Assembly: GCA_023393045.1 (NCBI GenBank)
Contig: JAEWMV010000053.1
Location: 1-5,263 of the forward strand
Reading direction: 5' to 3'
Origin: Bacillota bacterium
GTDB taxonomy: Bacteria > Bacillota > Clostridia > Christensenellales > CAG-138
Length of the DNA stretch: 5,263 nucleotides
This document shows, piece after piece, positions 1-5,169 of this stretch. The first letter of the stretch is position 1. The number at the start of each line of letters is the position of its first letter. The translations under genes were made by a program, and so were the position numbers. The notes beneath the pieces were generated by a model that saw nothing but the letters and a program-made list of their open reading frames with translations, was not told the origin of the DNA and made no database searches.

Positions 1-380
1 AACTTCAGCCCGTTTTTATCGTAGGGAAGGTGGCTTGCGGTGATCATGGCCGTGCCGTCGAAGGTAAAACCTTCGCGCACCGTGGCCATGAACATGGCGG
101 GGGTCGTCGCAAGGCCGAAGTCCGCCACCTGCGCGCCCGCGCCGCATATGCCCTCGGCGAGCGCGCCAAAAAGCGCTTCGCCCGTGACGCGCGAGTCGCG
201 CCCCACGGCGATGCGAAGCGACTCGCAGGGCTTTTCGAGCTTATATGACAGCCACGCCGCAAACGCGCCGCCTATGCGCCGCGCGGCCTCTTGCGAAAGA
301 TTGACCTCGGGCCCTCCCGCCGTGGCGAGGGCCGTACCGCGTATGTCGCTTCCGTTTTGCAGCCTGGATAAATCCGGCAT
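1..380 (-). CDS. Phosphohexomutase (phosphoglucomutase/phosphomannomutase family), N-terminal part, cut by window edge
   Basis: This enzyme family interconverts hexose 1- and 6-phosphates in the cytoplasm through a phosphoserine, feeding sugar-nucleotide and cell-envelope synthesis. The 126 visible residues cover domain I. They begin MPDLSRLQNGSDIRGTAL, with the SDIRG element typical of the PGM/PMM family. GRDSR follows at residues 60-64. The active-site loop TASHLPYDKNGLK (residues 114-126) has the catalytic serine at 116. The ATG at 380 is chosen because AAAGGAG (394-388) lies 7 nt upstream; the in-frame ATG at 386 is too close to that site. The N-terminus reads SDIRG rather than the GTDGIRG of GlmM, so glmM is unlikely. 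Substrate (glucose or mannose) cannot be decided from this fragment. It lies 52 nt downstream of the J-domain gene on the same strand, with only a weak terminator between them, so read-through is possible. Confidence 0.93.
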   Translation of the reverse strand, partial: MPDLSRLQNGSDIRGTALATAGGPEVNLSQEAARRIGGAFAAWLSYKLEKPCESLRIAVGRDSRVTGEALFGALAEGICGAGAQVADFGLATTPAMFMATVREGFTFDGTAMITASHLPYDKNGLK

Positions 381-421
381 ATGCATACTCCTTTACGGGG
401 CGTGATGGGCGAAGGGACAGG

Positions 422-440
422 AAAAAGCGCCGTCAGCGGC
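422..440 (-). terminator. Possible short intrinsic terminator after the J-domain gene
   Basis: On the minus strand GCCG-CTGA-CGGC (440-429) can form a 4-bp stem, followed by GC and TTTTT (426-422). The TGA stop codon of the J-domain gene is part of the loop. The stem is short, so it is at best a weak or partial terminator. It would allow some transcription to continue into the phosphohexomutase gene. Confidence 0.3.
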
Positions 441-1116
441 AGCAGAAATTGCAGTACATGCACATGAGCCAGGAGAAAAGGAAGCCCCCGCACAGGCGGT
501 TCATGCTCAGGAAGGGGGCGGAAAAATCGCGATTGAAGCCGCCCGTATATTCGCGCCCGGGGTTTTGCAGCTCCTCCAGCAGCGTTTGGTATGTGAGATT
601 GCCAGGCTCCATCGCCACGGCTCGCTGCGCGTGCTGTATGGCGAGTATCCTGTTGCCCGCGCCGTTGTTGGCGACGGCGCTGTAATAATACCAGAGGGCG
701 TCGCGCTCGCGTATGCTCGCGAGCACGTTGAGCGCCTCCTCAAAACGGCCGAAGTTGATGTAGTTGCGCGCGGCCTGCATGCGCGGGTCGGAAGTGCGCT
801 CCTCGCCGCCAAAGCCGTCCCACGCGCCGCGGTAATCGCCGTAGCCGCCGCCGTAACTTCCGCCATAGTTTCCGCCGCTGTAGCCGCCCCCATAACTGCC
901 GCCGTAGCCGCCGCCCGGGGAGGAAGCGGAGCCGCCGCCGTTGATGATCTGGTCGTAGGCGGCGTTGATTTCCTTCATGCGCTGCTCGGCCACCTTGTCG
1001 CCGGGGTTCGCGTCCGGATGGTAGCGTTTGGCAAGGCGGCGGTAAGCCCTTTTGACCTCGTCGTCCGTTGCGGTGGTGGGTACGCCCAGCACCTTATACG
1101 GATCGGTTATCGGCAT
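433..1116 (-). CDS. J-domain (DnaJ-like) protein with Gly/Tyr linker, TPR-like region and Cys-rich tail
   Basis: Probable Hsp70 (DnaK) co-chaperone of 227 aa. Residues 1-58 form a J domain: DPYKVLGV at the start, AYRRLAKRYHPDANPGD with the diagnostic HPD at 33-35, then helix IV. Residues 60-105 are a Gly/Tyr/Ser-rich linker containing YGGSYGGGY twice (71-79 and 84-92). Residues 112-185 are helical and TPR-like (ARNYINFGRFEEALNVL; AIQHAQRAVAMEPGN). The C-terminal 20 residues are hydrophobic with cysteines at 209, 219, 222, 225 and 226. It lacks the zinc-finger and C-terminal domains of true DnaJ (about 375 aa), so it is a specialised J protein and not dnaJ. The ATG at 1116 is chosen over one at 1134 because AAAGGAGG (1131-1124) lies 7 nt upstream of 1116, whereas the 1134 ATG overlaps that site. 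The gene overlaps the end of the DUF5685-like gene by 23 nt, implying co-expression. The client protein is unknown. Confidence 0.92.
   Translation of the reverse strand: MPITDPYKVLGVPTTATDDEVKRAYRRLAKRYHPDANPGDKVAEQRMKEINAAYDQIINGGGSASSPGGGYGGSYGGGYSGGNYGGSYGGGYGDYRGAWDGFGGEERTSDPRMQAARNYINFGRFEEALNVLASIRERDALWYYYSAVANNGAGNRILAIQHAQRAVAMEPGNLTYQTLLEELQNPGREYTGGFNRDFSAPFLSMNRLCGGFLFSWLMCMYCNFCCR
841..906 (-). repeat. Imperfect direct repeat inside the Gly/Tyr-rich linker
   Basis: Two 27-nt units, 841-867 and 880-906, lie 39 nt apart and match at 23 of 27 positions. Both encode YGGSYGGGY. The differences are single-base changes, most of them silent or at wobble positions, so the peptide is conserved better than the DNA. 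This is consistent with selection on a flexible linker after an old duplication. Confidence 0.8.
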
Positions 1117-1945
1117 CCGTACGCCTCCTTTCATAAGCGCGCTTCAAATAAAAGCGCGTCCACACCCCAGAGTATATCACATTTCGCATCAGCTCGACAT
1201 CCGCCTCGAGGGGCAGCCCTTCAAATTCCGCCGCGCACTGCGCCATGAGCATCTCGAGCACGGCGCGGCAGCGCTCGTTGAAGTCGGGCAGGGCGAGGTC
1301 TGCGGCAAACGGATTGAAATTGCCGCGCCGCGCGTCCTTTTTGCAATCGTCCCACGCGTCCATAATGTAGATGAACCGGCCAAGCGCCATGCCAAACGCG
1401 CGAAGGCGCGCTTCCCACATGTCCGCGCGCGGGGAGAAAAGCGCCGCCGTGATCGCGCCGAAGGCGTCCGCAGCCGCGTCCGCCGCGGCGTTCTCATCAT
1501 GCTCAATCTCCTGGAGCTTTGCGAGCGAAGCCTCCATGACGGCGCACTGCTTCGGATAGAGCCGGGCAACGGCGTCATAGCGCTTTTTTATGAGGGAAGC
1601 TTCGACGCGGCGCAGGAGCTTTTTTTCGTCCCGCCAGTCGTCGAGGCATTTGTGGTAGAAGAGCGCGATGGTCATATCCGCCGCGTAATCGGTGAATTCG
1701 CTCGCCTCGTGCCGCCTTTTGCAAAAAGGGTGCATGGCGCAGCGCGCTTGGCATCGTTTCGTTTCGGGTTCGTAGAGAGAGTCGAGCAGCAGCGTGAGGA
1801 AGGTCATGTCAAAGCTGAGCGCAAAGCGCGAAAGCGCGCCGTGCCGGGTCTTGAGCGCGTCGCAAAGCCCGCAGTAGGCCGCCTTGAAGCGCGCTTCCTG
1901 CTCCGGTGTCAGGCTCTTCTTATCAGCGCTCACATAGCCGAACAT
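1094..1945 (-). CDS. DUF5685-like protein of unknown function with DDxxD-type motifs
   Basis: Predicted 283-aa, soluble, mainly helical protein. It begins MFGYVSADKK and carries the Tyr-Cys-Gly-Leu-Cys segment (C25, C28), then FDMTFLTLLLDSLYEPE, a second cysteine group (C65, C69, C75 with HPF before C75) and DYAADMTIALFYHKCLDDWRDE. I recognise this pattern as the Firmicutes DUF5685 family by recall only; no function is established. I see two acidic motifs: DDWRD at 102-106 and DAWDDCKKD at 196-204, the latter followed by ARRGNFNP. Their order and spacing resemble class I isoprenoid synthases (squalene/phytoene type), which is inference. No signal peptide or clear membrane segment is visible. 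The ATG at 1945 is 1 nt past the stop of the zinc-ribbon gene and has no strong Shine-Dalgarno site, suggesting translation by re-initiation. Its 3' end contains the ribosome-binding site and first codons of the J-domain gene. Confidence 0.85.
   Translation of the reverse strand: MFGYVSADKKSLTPEQEARFKAAYCGLCDALKTRHGALSRFALSFDMTFLTLLLDSLYEPETKRCQARCAMHPFCKRRHEASEFTDYAADMTIALFYHKCLDDWRDEKKLLRRVEASLIKKRYDAVARLYPKQCAVMEASLAKLQEIEHDENAAADAAADAFGAITAALFSPRADMWEARLRAFGMALGRFIYIMDAWDDCKKDARRGNFNPFAADLALPDFNERCRAVLEMLMAQCAAEFEGLPLEADVELMRNVIYSGVWTRFYLKRAYERRRTDADNRSV
1124..1131 (-). promoter_or_regulatory. Strong ribosome-binding site that fixes the J-domain gene start
   Basis: AAAGGAGG on the minus strand, 7 nt before ATG 1116. 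It lies within the coding end of the upstream DUF5685-like gene. The longer reading frame starting at 1134 would translate this site as codons, so the downstream ATG is preferred. This gives the J-domain protein its own strong initiation signal besides coupling to the upstream gene. Confidence 0.85.
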
Positions 1946-1946
1946 A

Positions 1947-2369
1947 TCAGCTTTTGCGGACGAAGGACGTGGCGCATTTGGGGCAGGTGACGCGTATTTT
2001 GCCTTTGCCGCGCGGCGTGCGCACGCGCTGGGCGCAGCCCGGGCATTTGAAGAAGCGGTGTGTCCGAAGCTGCTTTAAATGCGAAAAATTACGTCTGAAA
2101 AAAGCGAGGAATTTATCGCGCAGGTTCAGGTATTTCACGTTTTCGCGGTAACGGCGGGTGATGTCCTTGGAGAGGATGCGCCAGTAACAGGCGACCATCA
2201 GGGCGAGCGCTATCCACCAGAGCACGGTGCCCGCGATGGCAACATTTGCCGCATTGAGGATGATGGCGATGATGATGAGCGCGAGGGACGCGAACGAAAG
2301 GGCGCGCGAAAGCGGATCGGGGCCGTTTCGTCCCTGCATGAACCGCGCAATCTTTTCCCTGAATCCCAT
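1947..2369 (-). CDS. Small membrane protein with C-terminal zinc ribbon, function unknown
   Basis: Predicted 140-aa protein. Residues 1-20 are basic and hydrophilic. Two membrane helices follow at about 23-41 (LSFASLALIIIAIILNA) and 46-65 (AGTVLWWIALALMVACYWRIL), separated by a very short loop, so both ends probably face the cytoplasm. A basic stretch (residues 66-107) leads to a zinc ribbon with paired CPGC (109-112) and CPKC (129-132). The ribbon may bind zinc and a protein or nucleic acid partner; the sequence does not say which. The ATG at 2369 is chosen because AAGGG (2381-2377) lies 7 nt upstream. A GTG at 2423 would add 18 residues but has no Shine-Dalgarno site. It is the first gene of the cluster and ends 1 nt before the DUF5685-like gene. 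Confidence 0.8.
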   Translation of the reverse strand: MGFREKIARFMQGRNGPDPLSRALSFASLALIIIAIILNAANVAIAGTVLWWIALALMVACYWRILSKDITRRYRENVKYLNLRDKFLAFFRRNFSHLKQLRTHRFFKCPGCAQRVRTPRGKGKIRVTCPKCATSFVRKS

Positions 2370-2384
2370 AAAACCACCCTTACA

Positions 2385-2400
2385 GGAAGCGTCCGCTTCC
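2385..2400 (-). promoter_or_regulatory. Hairpin in the leader of the zinc-ribbon gene cluster
   Basis: The minus strand reads GGAAGCGGACGCTTCC, a perfect inverted repeat that folds as a 6-bp stem with a 4-nt loop. It sits only 3 nt upstream of the AAGGG ribosome-binding sequence. It has no T-run after it, so it is not a terminator. A role in mRNA stability or translation control is possible but unproven. Confidence 0.4.
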
Positions 2401-2445
2401 GCATTTTTGCTTATTTTGCCCACATTTTACGTTTTGGGCACCTAT

Positions 2446-2474
2446 AATTTACGTCCTTACGGCCTCCAATGCAA
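2446..2474 (-). promoter_or_regulatory. Candidate promoter for the zinc-ribbon/DUF5685/J-domain cluster
   Basis: TTGCAT (2474-2469) and TAAATT (2451-2446) are separated by 17 nt on the minus strand, in an AT-rich gap between the exporter terminator and the first gene of the cluster. Match to the sigma-A consensus is only partial (3/6 and 4/6). Its position after a terminator makes some promoter here likely, but these exact boxes are uncertain. Confidence 0.3.
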
Positions 2475-2521
2475 GAGCGCAGATGTGACAACAATTCAAA
2501 CAATGCGTTGCGCGGCCAATG

Positions 2522-2546
2522 AAAAAGGCTCCCGTACGGGAGCCTC
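2522..2546 (-). terminator. Rho-independent terminator of the EamA exporter gene
   Basis: The perfect 20-bp palindrome AGGCTCCCGTACGGGAGCCT (2545-2526) is followed on the minus strand by a further TTTT (2525-2522). This gives an 8-bp GC-rich stem, a 4-nt loop and a U-run, about 20 nt after the exporter stop codon. On the plus strand no T-run follows, so it acts in one direction. It separates the exporter transcript from the downstream cluster. Confidence 0.9.
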
Positions 2547-2566
2547 TGCTCTGCGATTGCGCCCGG

Positions 2567-3523
2567 TTAATCCTCCGGGCAGCAGCTTTGCGCCCCCGTC
2601 GCCTTCGCCCTGCGCGACGCGAGGAAATCCGGCGTCTGCGCGAGGAGTATGGCGGCAAACATGATGACGCAGCCGATGAACTCCTTCGTCGTGAGGCGCT
2701 GGCTGAGCAGCAGCCAGCCCGCGAGGGCGGCGAACACCGATTCAAGGCTCATCAAAAGCGACGCCATGGCGGGCGAGGTGTGCTTCTGGGCGATCATCTG
2801 CAGCGTGTACCCCGCGCCGGAACTCAATACGCCGGAGTAGAGTATGGGCAGCCACGCGCCAAGCAGCACCACGGGCGCGGTGAAGCCCTCCGAAAAAAGC
2901 GCCACGCTCCCCGCGAGCACGCCGCTTACGAAGAACTGGATGCAGCTCATCTTCACGCAATCGACCTTCTTGGAAAAATGGTCGATGACGAGTATGTGCA
3001 GCGAGTAGCAGAAAGCGCAGGCCACTTCAAGCAAATCGCGCGTTTCCATGCGAAGCCCTTCCTTGATGCACAGAAGATACATGCCAAAGAGAGCCAGCAC
3101 CACGCTTATCCAAATGGTATAATGCACACGCTTTTTGAGGAAGATGCCCAAAAGCGGCACGATGATGATATAGAGCGCGGTGAGAAAGCCCGCCTTGCCC
3201 ACATTGATGCCGTACTCGATGCCAAGCTGCTGCAGCGCGGAGGCAACGGTGAGTATCACGCCGCACAGTATGCCGCCGAGGATGAGCTGCCGCATGCCGC
3301 CGGGCGCGGATTCGGGCACGGGCTCGCCGCGTTTTTTGCGGGCGCGGGCCATGAAATAAACCACGGGCAGCAGCGCGAGCCCCGCGACGAAGGAGCGCAC
3401 CGCGTTGAAGGTGAACGTGCCGAGGCTGTCCATCGCCACGCTTTGGGCGACAAACGCGCTGCCCCAGATTATCGCCGTGAGCAGCAGCAGAAGGTTGCTT
3501 TGCAGTCTTTTGTTTTTCATCAT
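2567..3523 (-). CDS. EamA-family (drug/metabolite transporter superfamily) membrane transporter
   Basis: A 318-aa inner-membrane protein with about ten hydrophobic helices in two homologous EamA halves (about residues 8-151 and 165-297), the usual size for this superfamily. Family features are visible: the first helix LLLLLTAIIWGSAF, the AGFLTALYIIIVPLLGIFLKKR segment closing half one, and PAMASLLMSLESVFAALAGW followed by LLSQRLTTKEFIG in half two, with the conserved glutamate at 261. Such proteins export or import small metabolites, but the substrate cannot be predicted. The C-terminal tail (300-318) is hydrophilic and ends SCCPED. The start is ATG 3523 or the adjacent ATG 3520; neither has a good Shine-Dalgarno site, only a GGG at 3529-3527. 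The gene appears monocistronic: it has its own terminator and diverges from the amidase gene. Confidence 0.93.
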   Translation of the reverse strand: MMKNKRLQSNLLLLLTAIIWGSAFVAQSVAMDSLGTFTFNAVRSFVAGLALLPVVYFMARARKKRGEPVPESAPGGMRQLILGGILCGVILTVASALQQLGIEYGINVGKAGFLTALYIIIVPLLGIFLKKRVHYTIWISVVLALFGMYLLCIKEGLRMETRDLLEVACAFCYSLHILVIDHFSKKVDCVKMSCIQFFVSGVLAGSVALFSEGFTAPVVLLGAWLPILYSGVLSSGAGYTLQMIAQKHTSPAMASLLMSLESVFAALAGWLLLSQRLTTKEFIGCVIMFAAILLAQTPDFLASRRAKATGAQSCCPED

Positions 3524-3534
3524 GCGCCCATTTT

Positions 3535-3553
3535 AACATACGCGCGTATTGTT
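3535..3553. promoter_or_regulatory. Operator-like palindrome in the divergent intergenic region
   Basis: The 12-bp perfect palindrome ATACGCGCGTAT (3538-3549) is flanked by AAC on the left and TGTT on the right, extending the symmetry with one unpaired base. It stands out as a GC-rich core in an otherwise AT-rich gap. It lies 14 nt before the exporter start and upstream of the amidase promoter region, so it could bind a dimeric repressor. As RNA it could form a small hairpin ahead of the exporter start. No regulator gene is in view. Confidence 0.4.
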
Positions 3554-3564
3554 TTCATCTTTTT

Positions 3565-3592
3565 ATTATTGTGTAAATGATGTATAATGCAA
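3565..3592 (-). promoter_or_regulatory. Candidate promoter of the EamA exporter gene
   Basis: On the minus strand TTGCAT (3592-3587) and AATAAT (3570-3565, 5/6 match to TATAAT) are 16 nt apart. Transcription would start near 3558, giving a leader of roughly 35 nt that contains the ATACGCGCGTAT palindrome. It overlaps the -10 box proposed for the amidase gene on the other strand. Confidence 0.3.
3583..3588 (+). promoter_or_regulatory. Candidate -10 box for the amidase-dipeptidase operon
   Basis: A perfect TATAAT lies 30 nt before the amidase ATG, so the leader would be only about 20-25 nt and would contain the G9 tract. No good -35 box is seen; the 17-nt position holds TTTTTA (3560-3565). The region is A/T-rich and lies in the only gap that can hold the promoter for this operon. 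Confidence 0.45.
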
Positions 3593-3602
3593 TGAGTATT
3601 GT

Positions 3603-3611
3603 GGGGGGGGG
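3603..3611 (+). repeat. G9 homopolymer acting as the ribosome-binding region of the amidase gene
   Basis: Nine consecutive G bases are followed by TAGAGA and the ATG at 3618. No canonical AGGAGG is present, so the G-run, 6 nt from the start, probably pairs with the CCUCC of 16S rRNA by G-C and G-U pairs. Runs this long are prone to length change by slippage and also to sequencing error. Confidence 0.6.
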
Positions 3612-3617
3612 TAGAGA

Positions 3618-4187
3618 ATGCTTAAAATTGAAACGCAGATCATGACGCAAAACGATTGTTACAAAACAGGCCGCACGATCATTCCCCGCGGCATCACCAT
3701 CCACAGCACGGCGGAACCCGGAATACGCGCGCGCATGTGGTTTGAGTTGTGGAACAAGCCCGCGAGCGAGCAGAACGGGCGCGAGGTGTGCGTGCACGCC
3801 TTCATGGATGACGAGGTCGTCATGCAGTACCTTCCGTGGGAGCACAGGGCGTGGCACGCGGGCGGGCGCGATAACGACGATCACATCGGCATTGAAATCT
3901 GCGAGCCGGAGGGCGTGCAGTACGAGGCGGATTTCGACATCGTCAATTACGACGTCGCCCATTATCAGCCCTATTTCAACAAGGTCTACGCGGACGCGAT
4001 CGCGCTTTGCGTCTATCTGATCGATAAATACCCCACCATCCGCGTGGAGGAGATCGTCAGCCACGACGAGGGCTGGCGGCGCGGCAGCGCGAGCGCGCAC
4101 CACGATCCGGAGCATTGGTGGCGCTTCCACAATAAAAACATGGATGATTTTCGCGCGGACGTAAAGAAAGCGCTGGAGGAAAGGTAA
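3618..4187 (+). CDS. N-acetylmuramoyl-L-alanine amidase (zinc Amidase_2/PGRP fold)
   Basis: Predicted to hydrolyse the bond between MurNAc and L-Ala in peptidoglycan. At 189 aa it is a single catalytic domain with no cell-wall-binding domain and no signal peptide. Features in order: NDCYKTGRTI and RGITIHSTA with zinc-ligand candidate H29; VCVHAFMDDEVVMQYLPW (57-74); HRAWHAGG (77-83); HIGIEICE (89-96) with E93; VSHDEGWRRGSAS (147-159); and HHDPEHWW (161-168) with H161 and D163 as the other probable zinc ligands. This layout matches the phage and Bacillus CwlA/XlyA-type amidases, which often arise from prophage endolysins, but no other phage gene is nearby. The start at ATG 3618 follows the G9 tract. 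Its stop lies 7 nt before the dipeptidase gene, indicating an operon. Without a secretion signal it may act on cytoplasmic muropeptides, or leave by lysis or an unknown route. Confidence 0.93.
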   Translation: MLKIETQIMTQNDCYKTGRTIIPRGITIHSTAEPGIRARMWFELWNKPASEQNGREVCVHAFMDDEVVMQYLPWEHRAWHAGGRDNDDHIGIEICEPEGVQYEADFDIVNYDVAHYQPYFNKVYADAIALCVYLIDKYPTIRVEEIVSHDEGWRRGSASAHHDPEHWWRFHNKNMDDFRADVKKALEER

Positions 4188-4194
4188 GCAATAC

Positions 4195-5169
4195 ATGGAA
4201 AAAATGCGTTTTGTCGACCTGCACTGCGACACCGTCGTGTGCGAGGTGATGAAAAGCCGCGGGAAAAAGCGGCTGCGTTCCAACCCGGAGGGGCACCTCG
4301 ACCTCAAGCGCTTGAAACAGGGCGGTTCGCTCGTGCAGGCGTTCGCGCTCTTCATCCCGAAGGACCCCGGCCTTCACGGCTATACGGGCGAGAATATAGG
4401 CCCGTGGCAATTCTTCCTTGACGCGGCGGACTGGTATGACAAGGAGCTTGCGGACAACGCGGATATGCTCGCTCCCATTTTTCGCTATGAGGACATCGCC
4501 ACAAACGAGGCGCAGGGGAAAATCAGCGGCCTATTGACCGTGGAGGACGGCGTGCCGCTGGAGGGCGATATCGCGCGCCTCGACGAGATGCACCGCCGGG
4601 GCGTGCGCCTCATCACCCTCACATGGAACAATGAGAACAGCCTCGGCTTCCCCAATAAAACGGACGCCGAAAAGGGCCTCAAGCCCTTCGGCCTCGCCGC
4701 GCTCGCGCGCATGAACGAGTTGGGCATCGTCGCGGACGTGTCGCACCTGTCCGACGCGGGCTTTTGGGATGTCGCCAAGCATACGAAAAAGCCCTTCGTC
4801 GCCTCGCACTCCAACGCGCGTGCGCTCTGCCCGATCTATCGCAACCTCACGGACGATATGCTGCGCGCCATCGCCGAAAAGGGCGGGGTGACGGGGCTCA
4901 ACTTCGCCGCGGATTTCCTTGTGGAGGGCAGCCGCTATACGTATATCAACGACCTCGTGCGCCATGCGCGCTACATCGCCGACAAGGCGGGGGTGGAAAC
5001 GGTGGCGCTGGGCAGCGATTTTGACGGGATAGGCTGCGAGCTGGAATTCGTGGACTGCGCGGGCCTGCCGCGCATCGAAGAGGCGCTCAATTCCGTCTTC
5101 ACCGCGCGCGAGGTGGATAAAATCACCCATGAAAACGCCCTTCGCGTGTTCAGGGAGAACATGGGCTGA
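4195..5169 (+). CDS. M19-family membrane-dipeptidase-like (renal-type) dipeptidase
   Basis: A zinc metallo-dipeptidase of 324 aa, full length for the bacterial M19 family (amidohydrolase-type barrel). Metal and active-site residues are all visible: HxD at H10/D12 (VDLHCDT), E117 (LLTVEDG), H184 (DVSHLSDAGF), H205 (ASHSNARAL) and D275 within GSDFDG. These correspond in order to the known ligands of human renal dipeptidase. Family members hydrolyse dipeptides and often accept a D-residue at the C-terminal side. Given the amidase directly upstream, a peptidoglycan-derived dipeptide such as L-Ala-D-Glu is a reasonable substrate, but this is inference. No signal peptide is seen. The ATG at 4195 follows GGAAAGG at the end of the amidase gene, about 10 nt upstream; the in-frame ATG at 4204 is an alternative. 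The C-terminus THENALRVFRENMG is the usual family ending. Confidence 0.96.
   Translation: MEKMRFVDLHCDTVVCEVMKSRGKKRLRSNPEGHLDLKRLKQGGSLVQAFALFIPKDPGLHGYTGENIGPWQFFLDAADWYDKELADNADMLAPIFRYEDIATNEAQGKISGLLTVEDGVPLEGDIARLDEMHRRGVRLITLTWNNENSLGFPNKTDAEKGLKPFGLAALARMNELGIVADVSHLSDAGFWDVAKHTKKPFVASHSNARALCPIYRNLTDDMLRAIAEKGGVTGLNFAADFLVEGSRYTYINDLVRHARYIADKAGVETVALGSDFDGIGCELEFVDCAGLPRIEEALNSVFTAREVDKITHENALRVFRENMG

Noticed and set aside
565..1248. A 227-codon plus-strand frame with Ala/Val-rich repeats
   Set aside because: Its repeats are the reverse reading of the Gly/Tyr linker codons of the J-domain gene.
1052..1990. A 312-codon open frame on the plus strand
   Set aside because: It is the reverse of the DUF5685-like gene and parts of its neighbours; no recognisable domain, and the minus strand has a coherent gene with coupled neighbours.
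1947..2423. Longer form of the zinc-ribbon protein starting at GTG 2423
   Set aside because: No ribosome-binding site precedes it. The added 18 codons run through the hairpin and the AAGGG site that serve the ATG at 2369.
2443..2448. A perfect TATAAT on the plus strand in the gap at 2370-2566
   Set aside because: No acceptable -35 box at 16-18 nt and no plus-strand gene downstream until 3618; best explained by chance in AT-rich DNA or by the minus-strand promoter region.
2519..3580. A 353-codon open frame on the plus strand, longer than the exporter gene it overlaps
   Set aside because: It lies antisense to the EamA gene, whose minus-strand protein has clear family motifs and membrane helices. 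The plus-strand product is Arg/His/Glu-rich low-quality sequence, typical of a shadow frame in GC-rich DNA.
3618..4187. Amidase as evidence of a prophage
   Set aside because: The enzyme type is phage-like, but no holin, tail, integrase or attachment repeat is visible and it sits in an apparent operon with a metabolic dipeptidase.
3555..4355. A 266-codon minus-strand frame
   Set aside because: It is antisense to the amidase and the start of the dipeptidase, both with catalytic motifs, and it crosses the promoter region.
4531..5130. A 199-codon minus-strand frame
   Set aside because: It lies wholly antisense to the well-supported M19 dipeptidase and has no family features.
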